A stretch of 64,000 nt of DNA, from the NCBI GenBank assembly GCA_000611775.1, contig KK106981.1:2851211-2915210 (forward strand), read 5' to 3'. Below the pieces are notes generated by a model, which worked only from the letters and a program-made list of their open reading frames with translations, did no database searches and was not told where the DNA came from. Positions 20,201-29,195 of the stretch are shown here, one piece after another. The translations under genes were made by a program, and so were the position numbers. Within the stretch, counting starts at the first letter, position 1. Each line of letters opens with the position of its first letter. This DNA comes from Umbilicaria muhlenbergii (taxonomy: Eukaryota > Ascomycota > Lecanoromycetes > Umbilicariales > Umbilicariaceae).

Positions 20201-22790
20201 TGAATTGACCGCAGACAATTCTTTCGATCGAACATCTTACGGCGCTGGCCCGAAGCTTATTGGTATATCGAGGTCTAGCGGGATGAAAAGCTCTTCAGAC
20301 CCAGTCGATCCAGGGGCATTAGAAGAAGTACGCACGGCTCTACTGAGAGGCGAGCGCGAGAAGGCCGTTTGGCATGCTGTCGACAAGCGACTTTGGGCAC
20401 ATGCAATGCTTATATCTTCAACCATGAGCAAGGACATCTGGAAACAGGTTGTTCAGGAGTTTGTCCGTAACGAGGTAAAACCTTTTGGTGATAATACGGA
20501 GTCCCTCGCTGCTCTATACGAGATCTTCGCCGGCAACTGGGAAGGGAGTATCGATGAACTTGTGCCGCCTTCGGCCAGAGCTGGCTTGCAAATGGTCAGT
20601 AAAGCTGCAGGCCCTGGGCCAACCAAGAATGCGCTAGATGGCCTCGACAGATGGCGAGAAACTCTCAGTCTCATACTCAGTAACCGAAGTCCTGGCGATG
20701 CGCAAGCCTTGGTGGCACTTGGCCAACTCCTCGCTGGGTATGGCAGAATTGAAGCGGCACATATCTGCTATATCCTTGCAAAACCAGTCGGAATCTTCAG
20801 CGGCGTCGATGATGGCCAGATGGGGGTCTCATTGCTAGGTTGCGATAATTCACGGCAGATGTTCGAACCAAGTCACGATCTCGACGCAGTGCTACTCACT
20901 GAAGTGTACGAGTTCGCTCTCTCAGTCCTCACGTCCTCGGCAGTCTCTACAGTTTCGCCACATTTGCAGTCATACAAGCTGTATCACGCAATGATCTTGG
21001 CTGAGTACGGCTACCGATCTGAGGCGCAGCAATATTGTGATACAATCACGGCCATCTTGAAGTCAACAACTAAACCTTCTCCATATTATCATAGTCAGCT
21101 CTTTGGAGCCTTAGACGAGCTTACAAACAGGCTCAAGCAAGCGCCGAAAGACGGCTCAGCTTCCTGGATTTCAAAGCCTAGCATGGACAAAGTTTCTGGT
21201 TCGGTCTGGGCCAAATTCAGCAGCTTCGTAGCTGGAGATGACAGCGATGCAGCTTCCGTCGGGTCTGGGAAAGGTGCTGATCCTGGTGCAGGGCCATTCG
21301 CAAAGATTGCTGGGGATTCGCCCACTATTAGTCGAACCCCGTCGGTGAGTGATTTGTACGGTTATGGTGCTTCTGCGGCTGCTGTTCCTATTACGGTGTC
21401 TGGTGCGACAGCCCCAACCTCCCGCTACGCCCCCTCCGGAACTTACACGCCCCGATCATCGCTCGAGCAGCCCGGCCGGTCATCACAAGACTCCCCGCGC
21501 CCGATGCCCCTTGAAGCTCTGAAACCACCATCAACTCAACGACCTACCTCGTACCAACCAACTCCAACGGATCTATATCAAAAGCCTGACCCAGATATGT
21601 ACAAAACAAAATCTCATCCATCAGTGTATACGCCTCAAACCAATGGTTACCTGCCCACACCTCCATCACAACCGGAGTACATGCCTGTAGCGCCTCCCGA
21701 GGAGTTCTCGACCTCTCTGGACCAACAAGACTCTTATCAACCCATTCCACCTGCGCAGCAACCGCCATCTGAGAATGTCTCACACTCTTTGCAAGAGTCT
21801 TCTACTTACAGCAGCTATGAGCCACCAGGACCCAGTCATGATTCTCCCTCAATCACCACCTATCAACCACCTTCTTCTGACGCTTATGAACCCCACACTT
21901 CTAGTGGGTATGAACCACCTTCATACCAACCACTCTCCTCAAACAGTTACGAGCCACTATCTTATAATCCCGAAACTCAGGAGGAGGAACCCTCACCCGA
22001 TCAAGAAAAGCCCAAAAAAAGGTCTTTCATGGATGATGATGAGGACGACTTCGCCGCCCGAGCAGCCGCCATTCTCAAGAAAGAGAGAGCTCAAAAGGAC
22101 CGCGAGGCGGACGAGGCTTTCCGTAAAGCGGCTGAAGCTGACGGTGCGCCCCTCTGTTCTTCTAATGTTTGCTTTTATACAAAGCCGCTAATATCTCTCA
22201 CAGCCAAAAGAGATGCCCATCCCGCAGCCAAGAAGAGTTGGTTTGGTGGCTGGCTTGGTGGCAAGAAAGAGGCCGATATGTCCTCCTCGTCCGCCCCGGC
22301 AAGTGGTCCCATACGTGCCAAACTCGGGGAAGAGAGCTCCTTCTACTACGACCCACAGCTTAAGAAATGGGTCAACAAGAAGGCAGGCGCTTCGACGGAA
22401 ACTGCGGCGAGAGCCACGCCGCCACCTCCAAGATCAGTTCCACTTGCTGCTCCTGGAGCTGGTTCCAGCAAGCCACCACTAACCGCTGGTCCGTCCGCTT
22501 CGGGCCCACCGTCTGGCACGTCTACTCCGGCGAGGACCGGGTCTCCCGCTCTTGCTGCGTCTGGTGGCATGCAACCGGCTGGTGAGCCGCCTTCCACACT
22601 GGCACCGCCGCTTCCAGCATCGGGTCCGCCTTCGGGCCCACCTTCTGCACCGCCGTCGCGTCCGTCAACAGGGATGCGCACGGATAGCTCGATTGATGAT
22701 CTGATTGGGGCGCCGCAGGCGAGAAAGGGTGGGACGGTCAAGAAGGGGAAGAAGGGGAGGGGTTATGTGGATGTTATGGCTGCGAAGTAA
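17214..22790 (+). CDS. SEC16: COPII coat assembly protein Sec16
   Basis: Open frame of 1858 codons; excision of a GT-AG intron at 22144-22203 (60 nt) gives 1838 aa. The N-terminal half is disordered and Pro/Ser/Gln-rich, as in fungal Sec16. The conserved central domain starts near FDPLERWKGSPILAFGFGG (about residue 853), and the ACE1-type helical fold follows, with DKRLWAHAMLISSTMSKDIW (about residue 1053) and LAALYEIFAGN. The C-terminal region has the family block ending AAKKSWFGGWLGGKKE, then a Pro/Ser tail ending KKGKKGRGYVDVMAAK. Sec16 scaffolds ER exit sites and organises COPII assembly with Sec13, Sec31 and Sar1. The intron splits ADAKRD; the unspliced form stays in frame and adds 20 residues. 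A Tyr/Pro repeat tract (YEPPSYQPL and similar) precedes the C-terminal region. Confidence 0.95.
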   Translation: MTDLRREGDGGLGSWNPALRPDSDNDEPFHAPEKRTIEDASVLEKPGSDTGDELSYAWEQDDCNTDHTKPLSKSRSNSFPEVPPLNAVEGLGYPQQLPQSQAEDVMEVNKEHTFPGNPNLAGGEDGTPDYFGGSGDGGAHDFYTEINGLQGDVLGTPADDEARFEEGLPLMPSQPEPNSPMPNELGRTAQMAASGIEERSGSVSSHSPISESPVMDASSFKPQPLDRKSTSQVLHSLQYPPENDSPLEESFDVREPMDASSPDHDNAALGGENLYEPVPTVEDSKTLLPPEQSTGNKAQDLAALWEAALDDDDLLEDDPSSVDPSAFFEDDGAGFLEDESQEEPALEQLTQSPPSAPHEFTSGTPQSNSAPLGFMSASTQPLYNSGPTSSQRPGMPERAQSYADKAKGGYTSPYDLPLDLTRPKKRPNLHQMNPGPSPPTFPQRPPPPPRSSSMQAYKAGPQVASSTHPPMSNAPPSSLMPPVGHAQVTSPSTVVPSFKAKPSNSSFFEELPIVAKVRPSSSLGRFTPQPTQPTVPPPPQVPPQPRHTSLPPTMQRQDSSSYMPSSTYQLLPPERIDPYASVPQQIPTTIPVPTTNSRYSPTPPSQGTVPAGRNRYATPPTNASRAPPPQALPFQPRTSSPLAHSGSSAQKFQQFSAIAAPSIEHDQALQREFSHRTVSEDSTSTQQSARASMGLGLIHHDQSVEESATASDTAKPLPSHSPPSAVNSRYAPTSNSQSKPPYAPRLLSLNDPQSKHSTSDHHPQEQSQGLLQDIGFSPPKRSQTISPAAVKGRQELPMSHREPYQRPASSNDQMLPPPATSAYSTAFVQATGRARGFSQNQDYIKPSDGREFDPLERWKGSPILAFGFGGTIVTTFPKRIPRYSAGQTTPMLKSSPGEVKIRTDKVILLDEDIASFPGPLRSKGKKKDVLEWLRKRIQTLEREHETIAPSPVLPDPLRRHGEKILLWQALHALLEYDGVLEGNIAALDTMRKILSPELTADNSFDRTSYGAGPKLIGISRSSGMKSSSDPVDPGALEEVRTALLRGEREKAVWHAVDKRLWAHAMLISSTMSKDIWKQVVQEFVRNEVKPFGDNTESLAALYEIFAGNWEGSIDELVPPSARAGLQMVSKAAGPGPTKNALDGLDRWRETLSLILSNRSPGDAQALVALGQLLAGYGRIEAAHICYILAKPVGIFSGVDDGQMGVSLLGCDNSRQMFEPSHDLDAVLLTEVYEFALSVLTSSAVSTVSPHLQSYKLYHAMILAEYGYRSEAQQYCDTITAILKSTTKPSPYYHSQLFGALDELTNRLKQAPKDGSASWISKPSMDKVSGSVWAKFSSFVAGDDSDAASVGSGKGADPGAGPFAKIAGDSPTISRTPSVSDLYGYGASAAAVPITVSGATAPTSRYAPSGTYTPRSSLEQPGRSSQDSPRPMPLEALKPPSTQRPTSYQPTPTDLYQKPDPDMYKTKSHPSVYTPQTNGYLPTPPSQPEYMPVAPPEEFSTSLDQQDSYQPIPPAQQPPSENVSHSLQESSTYSSYEPPGPSHDSPSITTYQPPSSDAYEPHTSSGYEPPSYQPLSSNSYEPLSYNPETQEEEPSPDQEKPKKRSFMDDDEDDFAARAAAILKKERAQKDREADEAFRKAAEADGAPLCSSNVCFYTKPLISLTAKRDAHPAAKKSWFGGWLGGKKEADMSSSSAPASGPIRAKLGEESSFYYDPQLKKWVNKKAGASTETAARATPPPPRSVPLAAPGAGSSKPPLTAGPSASGPPSGTSTPARTGSPALAASGGMQPAGEPPSTLAPPLPASGPPSGPPSAPPSRPSTGMRTDSSIDDLIGAPQARKGGTVKKGKKGRGYVDVMAAK

Positions 22791-23930
22791 ATGTCGACAG
22801 TTGAGGATTATTCGGGACATAGAATTGGAAGGACTAGGCCGAGCACGGCAGTATTAGATGCGTTGTCGGATTGGGTTGTGTAATATACTGGGCTTTCTTC
22901 CTGTTTTAAATAATTTTTGTCCTCGGAGAGTGCTGTCTTCATGGCCGATCATTGTTTGCGTGGTTGTCTTTCCCGTCCATATCTTTGGTCTGGGCCCGTT
23001 GTACAGATGGATAGCTCATAATCTCTATGGCAGTACTACGCAGGAACTGGACTGGATAAAGCCAATAAATTCGGTAGTACCGAGTGTTCACGCATCTGAC
23101 TCCGTTCAATTCATTCTATGATGAGGTTGTCCTTCATGCTATCTGTTTACGCCACTTCCTTCCGCTACGTTCTCACACTTTTGCGAGTATCGCCGGACAG
23201 GCCTCAAGATGCATAGTATAACTTCCTAAGCCACAGTCTGCGCCTATGGACGAAATAACACATGGTATGCGGCACGATGGGGTAGCGAACGCCTAGAATG
23301 ATGTGTTCTCTTTAATTATCATAGAAGTCGAACGCTACTGCTGATTGGGGATTGGTGCCATGTGTGTACTCACGTTGTAATGGGCTGGGGAGTGTATGAT
23401 GCGGTGTTAGGGAATGGGATATGGAACGCATCTAAGACCTCATTTATGTTTTGTCCTTCCGGTGTTCCTCCCGAATGTGCCCAATGTAGACGCTCGACTA
23501 TCTGCCCTTTCTGCTCCGTTTTCTCTCTAGATTGGCACCGTAGGTTGCTTATCGGATTGGTACAAAGAGGCGACTTCGGAGGCGGGCTAGCCCTTGTCGT
23601 GGAGATATGTTTGACGTCCTTCCACTCTTAATCCTACTAATAGCCAACAGGTGCTTAGAAAATATATTGGTAGTCGGCGATACTGTTGGAAAATGAAGCA
23701 AACACTCCTATAGAAGAAAGATTTCTGCGTCGGAATAATCTTACTACATGAAAGAGATAATGATAGAGCCTCTAATTGAACGGTCAGAATGCTTTTTGTT
23801 AGAATAAATATTGAGAGGAAGCGAAGTGTGACATATATCTTACCTCTTCATAGTGGTGAGCAGCTGACACAGTGATCTGATAAGTGATGCTTACAAAGCG
23901 GGCTTACGAGTTCCATTGAAAGTCGGCTCA

Positions 23931-24155
23931 AGAAATCGGTAGGTATTCAAAGACTTCTCGTGCATTGGATGAAGAACAAGTCTCCCGAAGGAGAAAACTG
24001 CTCTTCTAGCTGAGCCTTACTAAGCTTGGAGATGAACTAAGCTTGGAGATGAACTAAGCTTGGAGATGAACTAAGCTTGGAGATGAACTAAGCTTGGAGA
24101 TGAACTAAGCTTGGAGATGAACTAAGCTGAACTACATTGAGAAATCCCCTTTCAA
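23931..24155. repeat. Dispersed repeat, copy 1, with expanded minisatellite
   Basis: Shares long blocks with 24892-25032 in the same orientation: taggtattcaaagacttctc, gaagaacaagtctcc, tgctcttctagctgagcc and ccctttcaac. It differs mainly in its internal tandem array of six 17-bp units (24019-24120), where copy 2 has one. The homology starts abruptly near agaaat and ends near ctttcaaca. Confidence 0.9.
24019..24128. repeat. 17-bp minisatellite, six identical units plus a partial
   Basis: The unit actaagcttggagatga occurs six times without a mismatch (24019-24120), followed by actaagct. Identity among all units points to recent expansion or homogenisation. The unit length is not a multiple of three and no coding frame runs through it. 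Confidence 0.95.
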
Positions 24156-24891
24156 CATCTTCACACCTGAGTCAGCTCCTCAGGTTGATCAGCTTCCTCC
24201 TTGAATCTCCTTACCCTTCATATCCTTCTGGCAAGGGACTGCTTTCTAGCTCTTCCTCCTCTTGCTTCACAACCTCTGCCTTAATCATACCCTCTCAGTC
24301 ATCCTTCATCATAAACCCCTCATAGCTTCTCTCATTCAAGGCCTTCTTCCTTGAATCCATAAATCATGCCTCATTTGGCTCAGATTTCGTCTCATCCTTC
24401 AATTGTTGAATTTCGCTGATTCGCCGCTGAGCAGACGTCATTGAAGCAGAGGTTTAGGGCAGGGGTTCTAGTGAGAAAAGCAGTCACGTCATGAGTGTAC
24501 ATATGTTTAGGCTTAGCGAAAAGCTCCTAAACATGTATATTAACGGCTTGAAAGCCTCAAATTTCTGCTTTCTTCCTTATGTTCATTTATTCAATTTTGG
24601 ACTGATATTTAGCTAGTGCAATAATACATTTTATTTGGCCTCTAAATAATCGTTCTATACAACATCAATCAGTTGGCTAGATTGATGCTGTAGCCCTTCA
24701 TGTACTCAATGAGGTCGGCCTGAGCTTGTTTGGTGAACATGAGGATACTCAGTATGGTTCTCTTACCCTCCTCTGCCTCCTGCATCACCTCAATGACTGT
24801 CAACATCTGAAACGACGCTTTCTTGACCTTATTCTCTAGAGGTCCCACCTCTTCGCTGATGACGGTCGCTGGAAGTCCCGTCTGAGTCACC

Positions 24892-25032
24892 AGAAATTGG
24901 TAGGTATTCAAAGACTTCTCATGCATTGAATGAAGAACAAGTCTCCTGAAGGAAAGACCTGCTCTTCTAGCTGAGCCTTACTAAGCTCGGAGATGAACTA
25001 AGCTAAAGTACATTGGGAAACCCCCTTTCAAC
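24892..25032. repeat. Dispersed repeat, copy 2, with a single minisatellite unit
   Basis: Direct repeat of 23931-24155. It carries one 17-bp unit (24979-24995, one mismatch to the array unit) plus the same partial actaagct. This appears to be the ancestral, unexpanded state. Confidence 0.9.
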
Positions 25033-25205
25033 AGCTCATGCAGTTCCTTAGCATCTATTTAGTCTGTCAGCTAGTCTCTGACTCAATGATGATAGTGATT
25101 ACTTACCCTCTGCGAGTTCTTTCTTGCGTAGGACAAAACTTCTCTTCCCACATGACTTACAAACTGTCCATATTGTTTGATATACCGTATATGAAATATC
25201 TAATA

Positions 25206-25229
25206 GATATGCTAGATAGATAGATAGAT
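25206..25229. repeat. GATA microsatellite
   Basis: A short run of GATA units (tagatagatagatagata) in AT-rich non-coding sequence. Confidence 0.8.
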
Positions 25230-26029
25230 AAAAGGTATCTAAGCATATGATAGATGTCATGCAACTCATACGTGAGTAATTGATGCAAACTCTGCATGCT
25301 ATGTGGCCTCGCCAGCCACCACTAGTGACAGCTTACTAAGCTGTCCTAGCCCTACACTTGAGCCCTTTAGCCCTACACTTGAGCCCTAGACGCATATCTA
25401 ACAATATCAGAATAGTTGAAAAATTCTATTGAACTGGTTTTGTGACTCACTTTTGGTGATCGAGTCATGAATTTGGTATGTATAATATGGCGCATGCGCC
25501 TGACGCCAAAGATCACGCGGAGAGTTTGATATAATAACGGAACTGAGCGAGGTCGAACAAATGCCAAGAAAAGTGCTGGGCCTCAGGGCCGAAGAAGAGG
25601 TAACTTTGTTGAAGCGTAAATACACATTACTGGCTTGACGAGTGCAGCAGCAGCACCTATTTCCTGTGCATCTTGCAGATGGCTTTCGTGCTCTTCTGTC
25701 AGCGTCAAAGTCTTTTCTTTCGACTTTGAGACCGCCTTCAGTTTGGGTAAAGTCCCGGATAGGTTCCCTAGAGCATACTTTTGCCACTTGTAGAGCCCTT
25801 TTGCGGTGTGCAGAAGTCAAACCCTTCATGATGTTTGGTAATGACTTCAACGCTGCAGTTTGAATACTCTGCTTGAGGTTGTAACATTCTGGCTTCTCCA
25901 TGGCTCGGGAATACGCTCACGGCCATGGCTGAAGGTGATCCTTGTCTTTAGGGCGTATGAATTACTCTGTGATAAGATGGAGTTAGTTGTGATTATGGAA
26001 AGATAAATTAAGGAACCAATGAATCTACC

Positions 26030-26550
26030 TTAAAACGGATTCTGACGCTGGCTCTTTCTATACAAACACTTTATCTTCCTACCATATTTACACACGTTGG
26101 CAACAACCTTGAGCTCTTGTGGCAGCCCATGTTGTAGTGATCGTGGGTTATATGCAACATGTGCCGCAAGCTCCTCACAGCAGAGCTCCGGGCAAGTAGC
26201 TTCCCGGAAATCGATTGCGGGGTATCAAAGCACTTGTGTTGCGTTAACGGAAACATATCTATGAGAATCAGGCAGAGGAAAGTAGTAAATGATGTGATCA
26301 CTGGTTGTCTTCGAAGGCATTTCAAGAACCAAGTATCTGAGACAGCCCTACTTAGCATGCACGTCATGGTCCTGGCCACTCCTTCTCCCAAAGTGAAAGT
26401 ACCCTCGTTGGTAGAGGTGCATGCGGTAAATTTTCTGATTGTTCCGTAGTTTAAGATGAAACACACTTCCCCTGAGGTATGCGAGCCGTTCGAAGTCAAA
26501 TCCTAACTCCAATGAAAACCTTTTGTCGGTATGTAATCGGGTCGGTGACA
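26030..26550 (-). pseudogene. Decayed paralogue of the neighbouring F-box-like gene
   Basis: On the minus strand one frame reads IDFREATCPELCC, then a Leu/His/Pro-rich stretch, LKVVANV and finally YRKSQRQNPF-stop (stop at 26030-26032). The intact gene at 26816-27691 reads LDFREATCPDGCC, LKFVTNL and FRKSQRRGPF-stop at the same relative places. The 3' third is therefore clearly homologous, in the same orientation and about 800 bp away. Upstream of IDFREA the frame breaks and only uncertain similarity is left. This is a tandem duplicate that has lost its F-box half. Confidence 0.85.
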
Positions 26551-26815
26551 ATTATGTAACCTAGCGCTTCGCTAAAACATATGCCTAGACTAGAACTATT
26601 GAGATGCTGGGGAGTGGAATGAGGTCAAGGAAGAGGTATAGTGTAGATGGGAGTGCCACTGAAGTGAGAAGATTCATGTAACCACTAATCAAGCCAAATG
26701 CACTATGTCACCCTTCAGCCTTCCAAACCGTTTCCTCCACACTCTTGATTCTGATGTCCCTATCGACTGGTGAGTAATAACTATGATTGTGGTATGTCAA
26801 TCAATGCTCTCACCT

Positions 26816-27691
26816 TCAGAACGGGCCACGACGTTGACTCTTCCTAAACACCCACTTCAACCTCCTCCTAAAATCCTTCAAGTTGGTAACAAATTTCAGC
26901 ACCTTCGGTTCCCCATGGAGAAGCTTCGGTAGGTCGTACGCGAGTTTCGAGGCAAGGTCCAAGCAACACCCGTCCGGACAGGTCGCCTCACGGAAGTCAA
27001 GAGTAAGATTATCGAGTACCATGTGACTGATGAGATGAAATCGAGCCCACCAGAAGGTCAAAAGCTCGTCGCGAACCGCATCATGGATAATGCTCTGGCG
27101 TATTTGTCTACTGGAGCTGGTGAACGTGCCTTGGGACTTCATAAGACTGATGGCGCCGGTTTTAGCTTCACCGATGATAGCGTCGGAGAGGTCTCTCCAG
27201 CTGAATTGGATACGGAAATTGCGAGCCATATCCGCGGTGTCTTCAGTTAGGTTCCAGATGAAGTCACCAAGGCCTTCGGTGTCCTGTCCCTGGAGCACGA
27301 TTACATTGTTGGCGTAGAGGTACCTCTTGGCTTCTCGGTTTGCGGTCCAGCCTGAGCATAAGAAAGATGTCCTCGGGAGAGAATAGCTGTAGAAATCGAA
27401 GGAGACAGTGTTATTGGCATGCGGCGCCTTGCATGGAATAACGTATCCAACCTTGAGATGTTCCTGGTAAATCATCTCCCGGATTTCGAAGGGCAACCGT
27501 CCGAACAGTCCAAGTGGATTGACATCTTCAGCCTTGATCAACCGCTGCTTATGTATCAATTGGGCTGTAGCCCGCTGAAGGTCGAGCCACCGTTCGAATT
27601 GAGGGTTTGTGTAAGGTCGTAAGACAAGAAAGCCGTCACACATGTCGTTGAAAGCCCACACAAAACACTGATGATTAGAGTTACAGTTCAT
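26816..27691 (-). CDS. F-box-like (LPFEIREMIY-type) fungal protein
   Basis: Single-exon 291-aa frame. Residues about 63-80 contain LFGRLPFEIREMIYQEHLKV, the F-box-like/2EXR helix common in expanded Pezizomycotina families (usually LPxEIRxxIY). The remainder has no recognisable domain; it contains CSGWTANREAKRYLY, a position where relatives often have a conserved NRE/R motif, and a Cys pair in CPDGCC. Such proteins are thought to be SCF substrate adaptors or unassigned nuclear proteins. The protein ends in a basic tail RRRLKWVFRKSQRRGPF. It sits alone in a gene-poor island next to its own pseudogene, which fits an expanding and decaying accessory family. The function beyond the F-box-like motif is unknown. 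Confidence 0.75.
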   Translation of the reverse strand: MNCNSNHQCFVWAFNDMCDGFLVLRPYTNPQFERWLDLQRATAQLIHKQRLIKAEDVNPLGLFGRLPFEIREMIYQEHLKVGYVIPCKAPHANNTVSFDFYSYSLPRTSFLCSGWTANREAKRYLYANNVIVLQGQDTEGLGDFIWNLTEDTADMARNFRIQFSWRDLSDAIIGEAKTGAISLMKSQGTFTSSSRQIRQSIIHDAVRDELLTFWWARFHLISHMVLDNLTLDFREATCPDGCCLDLASKLAYDLPKLLHGEPKVLKFVTNLKDFRRRLKWVFRKSQRRGPF

Positions 27692-28689
27692 GTTCTATAT
27701 TATGTTAGCTAAGTTGCTTCCTGTGCAGAGAGAAGAGTAGAATACTGTGTAGATGGACCAGTCTATATCCTGTGCGATAAGAACTTTGGCTGCTTCTTTT
27801 CGGTATCTGTAGATGCAATATGTGTTAAGTCTACAGCATTTGTAAAACCTTCAATCGCCAGGAGACAGGAGATGGAAAGTCTTGGTGTGGCTGTAAGATT
27901 GATTGGTGGCATACAAAGAAGATTGCTGCGAAATGATGCTGTTGCAGAATGGAAAAACCGTGTTATTGATCATTCAATTGCGGTATGACCCCTTTACAAG
28001 GAGTGAATCAGCCTAAGATAAAGAAAACACCTTCAATTGCGCCTCAGTTGTTCAATTAAATAGGATAGACGCTAGTTGTCAAATGCTTCAGAGTTTCAAG
28101 CAATTGCTGTACGTGTGATTGTATACATACCTCTTAGAACAAATCATTGAGGAAACCAATATCTAATGTCAATGTACGCTGAGATGACTCTTCTTGCTGT
28201 TAAGCTTGCTCTCATTCATACCTTTGTTAATTCATTCATTGATGTGGTCCCTGCCTTCTTCTGCTAGTGTTTTCCGATATAGTGTCTCTCGGAAGACACC
28301 TTGCGCAAAAATATCTGACAGCCACTCTGCGGCAGCTAGATATCAGCATCGTCGCATTTGAGACCTCTTGAGATTTGAGATGCTACCACTTACCATTGTT
28401 CTTGAGCAAGGCATCGTAGTGAACGTCGGTATACTCGGAGCCATGATGCTGCACAGAGCCATAAACCTCCTCGAATTTTGTTTGCTGGAACACTGGGGTC
28501 TTGTGTAACTTTGACATCAGCAGAGCCAGACTCTACCTTATCCTCAACATCATTTGGCTCATCATACTGAAAGAGAACCGGCAAACCATATAATGAGGTG
28601 GCTTTCCTATATATTCTGCACCCATAATCTTGAGATACTCGATGTAAGCAACCAATGGATAGCTTAGTATTTGGTACAACACTCTCTTC
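27692..28689. other. Non-coding AT-rich stretch
   Basis: Upstream region of the F-box-like gene followed by sequence with only short frames. A 64-codon minus frame at 28390-28584 has no recognisable features. Nothing else supported. Confidence 0.5.
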
Positions 28690-29195
28690 AGTATCAGAGA
28701 AGATAGCTCCTTTCTACTCATCCCAAGACTGAATCAACTTGCCGTCAAGCAGGTTTTTAATACCCAGGATGACCAGGACCTGACGAGCTTGAGTAAATGC
28801 AACAGTGCAGCGTCTCTCATCGAGGATGAATTCTATCTCAGTTCATGTGTTTGACTGTGACACCACTGTGTTCAAGATGACGATATCAGAGTCTTTACTC
28901 ATTGATCTATCTGCAGTGGAGACGTGTGGACACTGATCTCATAAGAGGTTTAGATGACTTGTAGTTCGACGACGGACTGAGCGTATAAACGTGCTTGATC
29001 CTTATACTGGGTCAGGAGTCGGATCCGCCCACCAGCAATACCGGCAGCAACAAGAGTGTTTACAAGGTTCATGCCCTGCTCATGAGTTGTACCTCGCTGC
29101 GCGGAAAGCTTAAAGTGAGTGCACTTCAGAAGATCAAAATCAGCCACAAACAACGAGACCGCTCGGGGACCGCGTCGCTGTGCATGTAATACCAA
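28690..29195 (-). pseudogene. Fragment of an UPF1-like superfamily 1 helicase gene
   Basis: The minus frame 28950-29195 contains NLVNTLVAAGIAGGRIRLLT followed by a QYKDQARLY block, the (I/L)LTPY-type segment of UPF1/NFX1-like SF1 helicases. Further on, the opposite strand of 28858-28900 reads KDSDIVILNTVVSQS (helicase motif V region), and 28741-28830 reads DERRCTVAFTQARQVLVILG (motif VI; family consensus RRxNVALTRARxxLxIxG). The order and spacing match the C-terminal helicase core, but the segments are separated by stops and frame changes, the ATP-binding Walker half is not found, and a key Arg context is altered (FTQAR for LTRAR). It is a truncated, dead copy of a host gene or of an accessory helicase. 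Confidence 0.8.

Larger units (their letters stand above)
22791..26029. other. Gene-poor AT-richer island, left part
   Basis: The first ~300 bp is probably the SEC16 3' UTR. Further on lie a duplicated 140-bp block with a minisatellite (23931-24155 and 24892-25032), a GATA microsatellite at 25206-25229 and several short open frames. The minus frame 24669-24926 (85 codons, starting MHEKSLNTYQFLVTQTG) overlaps the edge of the second repeat copy, so it may be part of the repeated element rather than a gene. The minus frame 25407-25901 (164 codons) matches nothing I know. Confidence 0.5.

Noticed and set aside
24019-24128. Possible CRISPR-like array
   Set aside because: Repeats are directly adjacent with no spacers, in a eukaryotic genome; it is a minisatellite.
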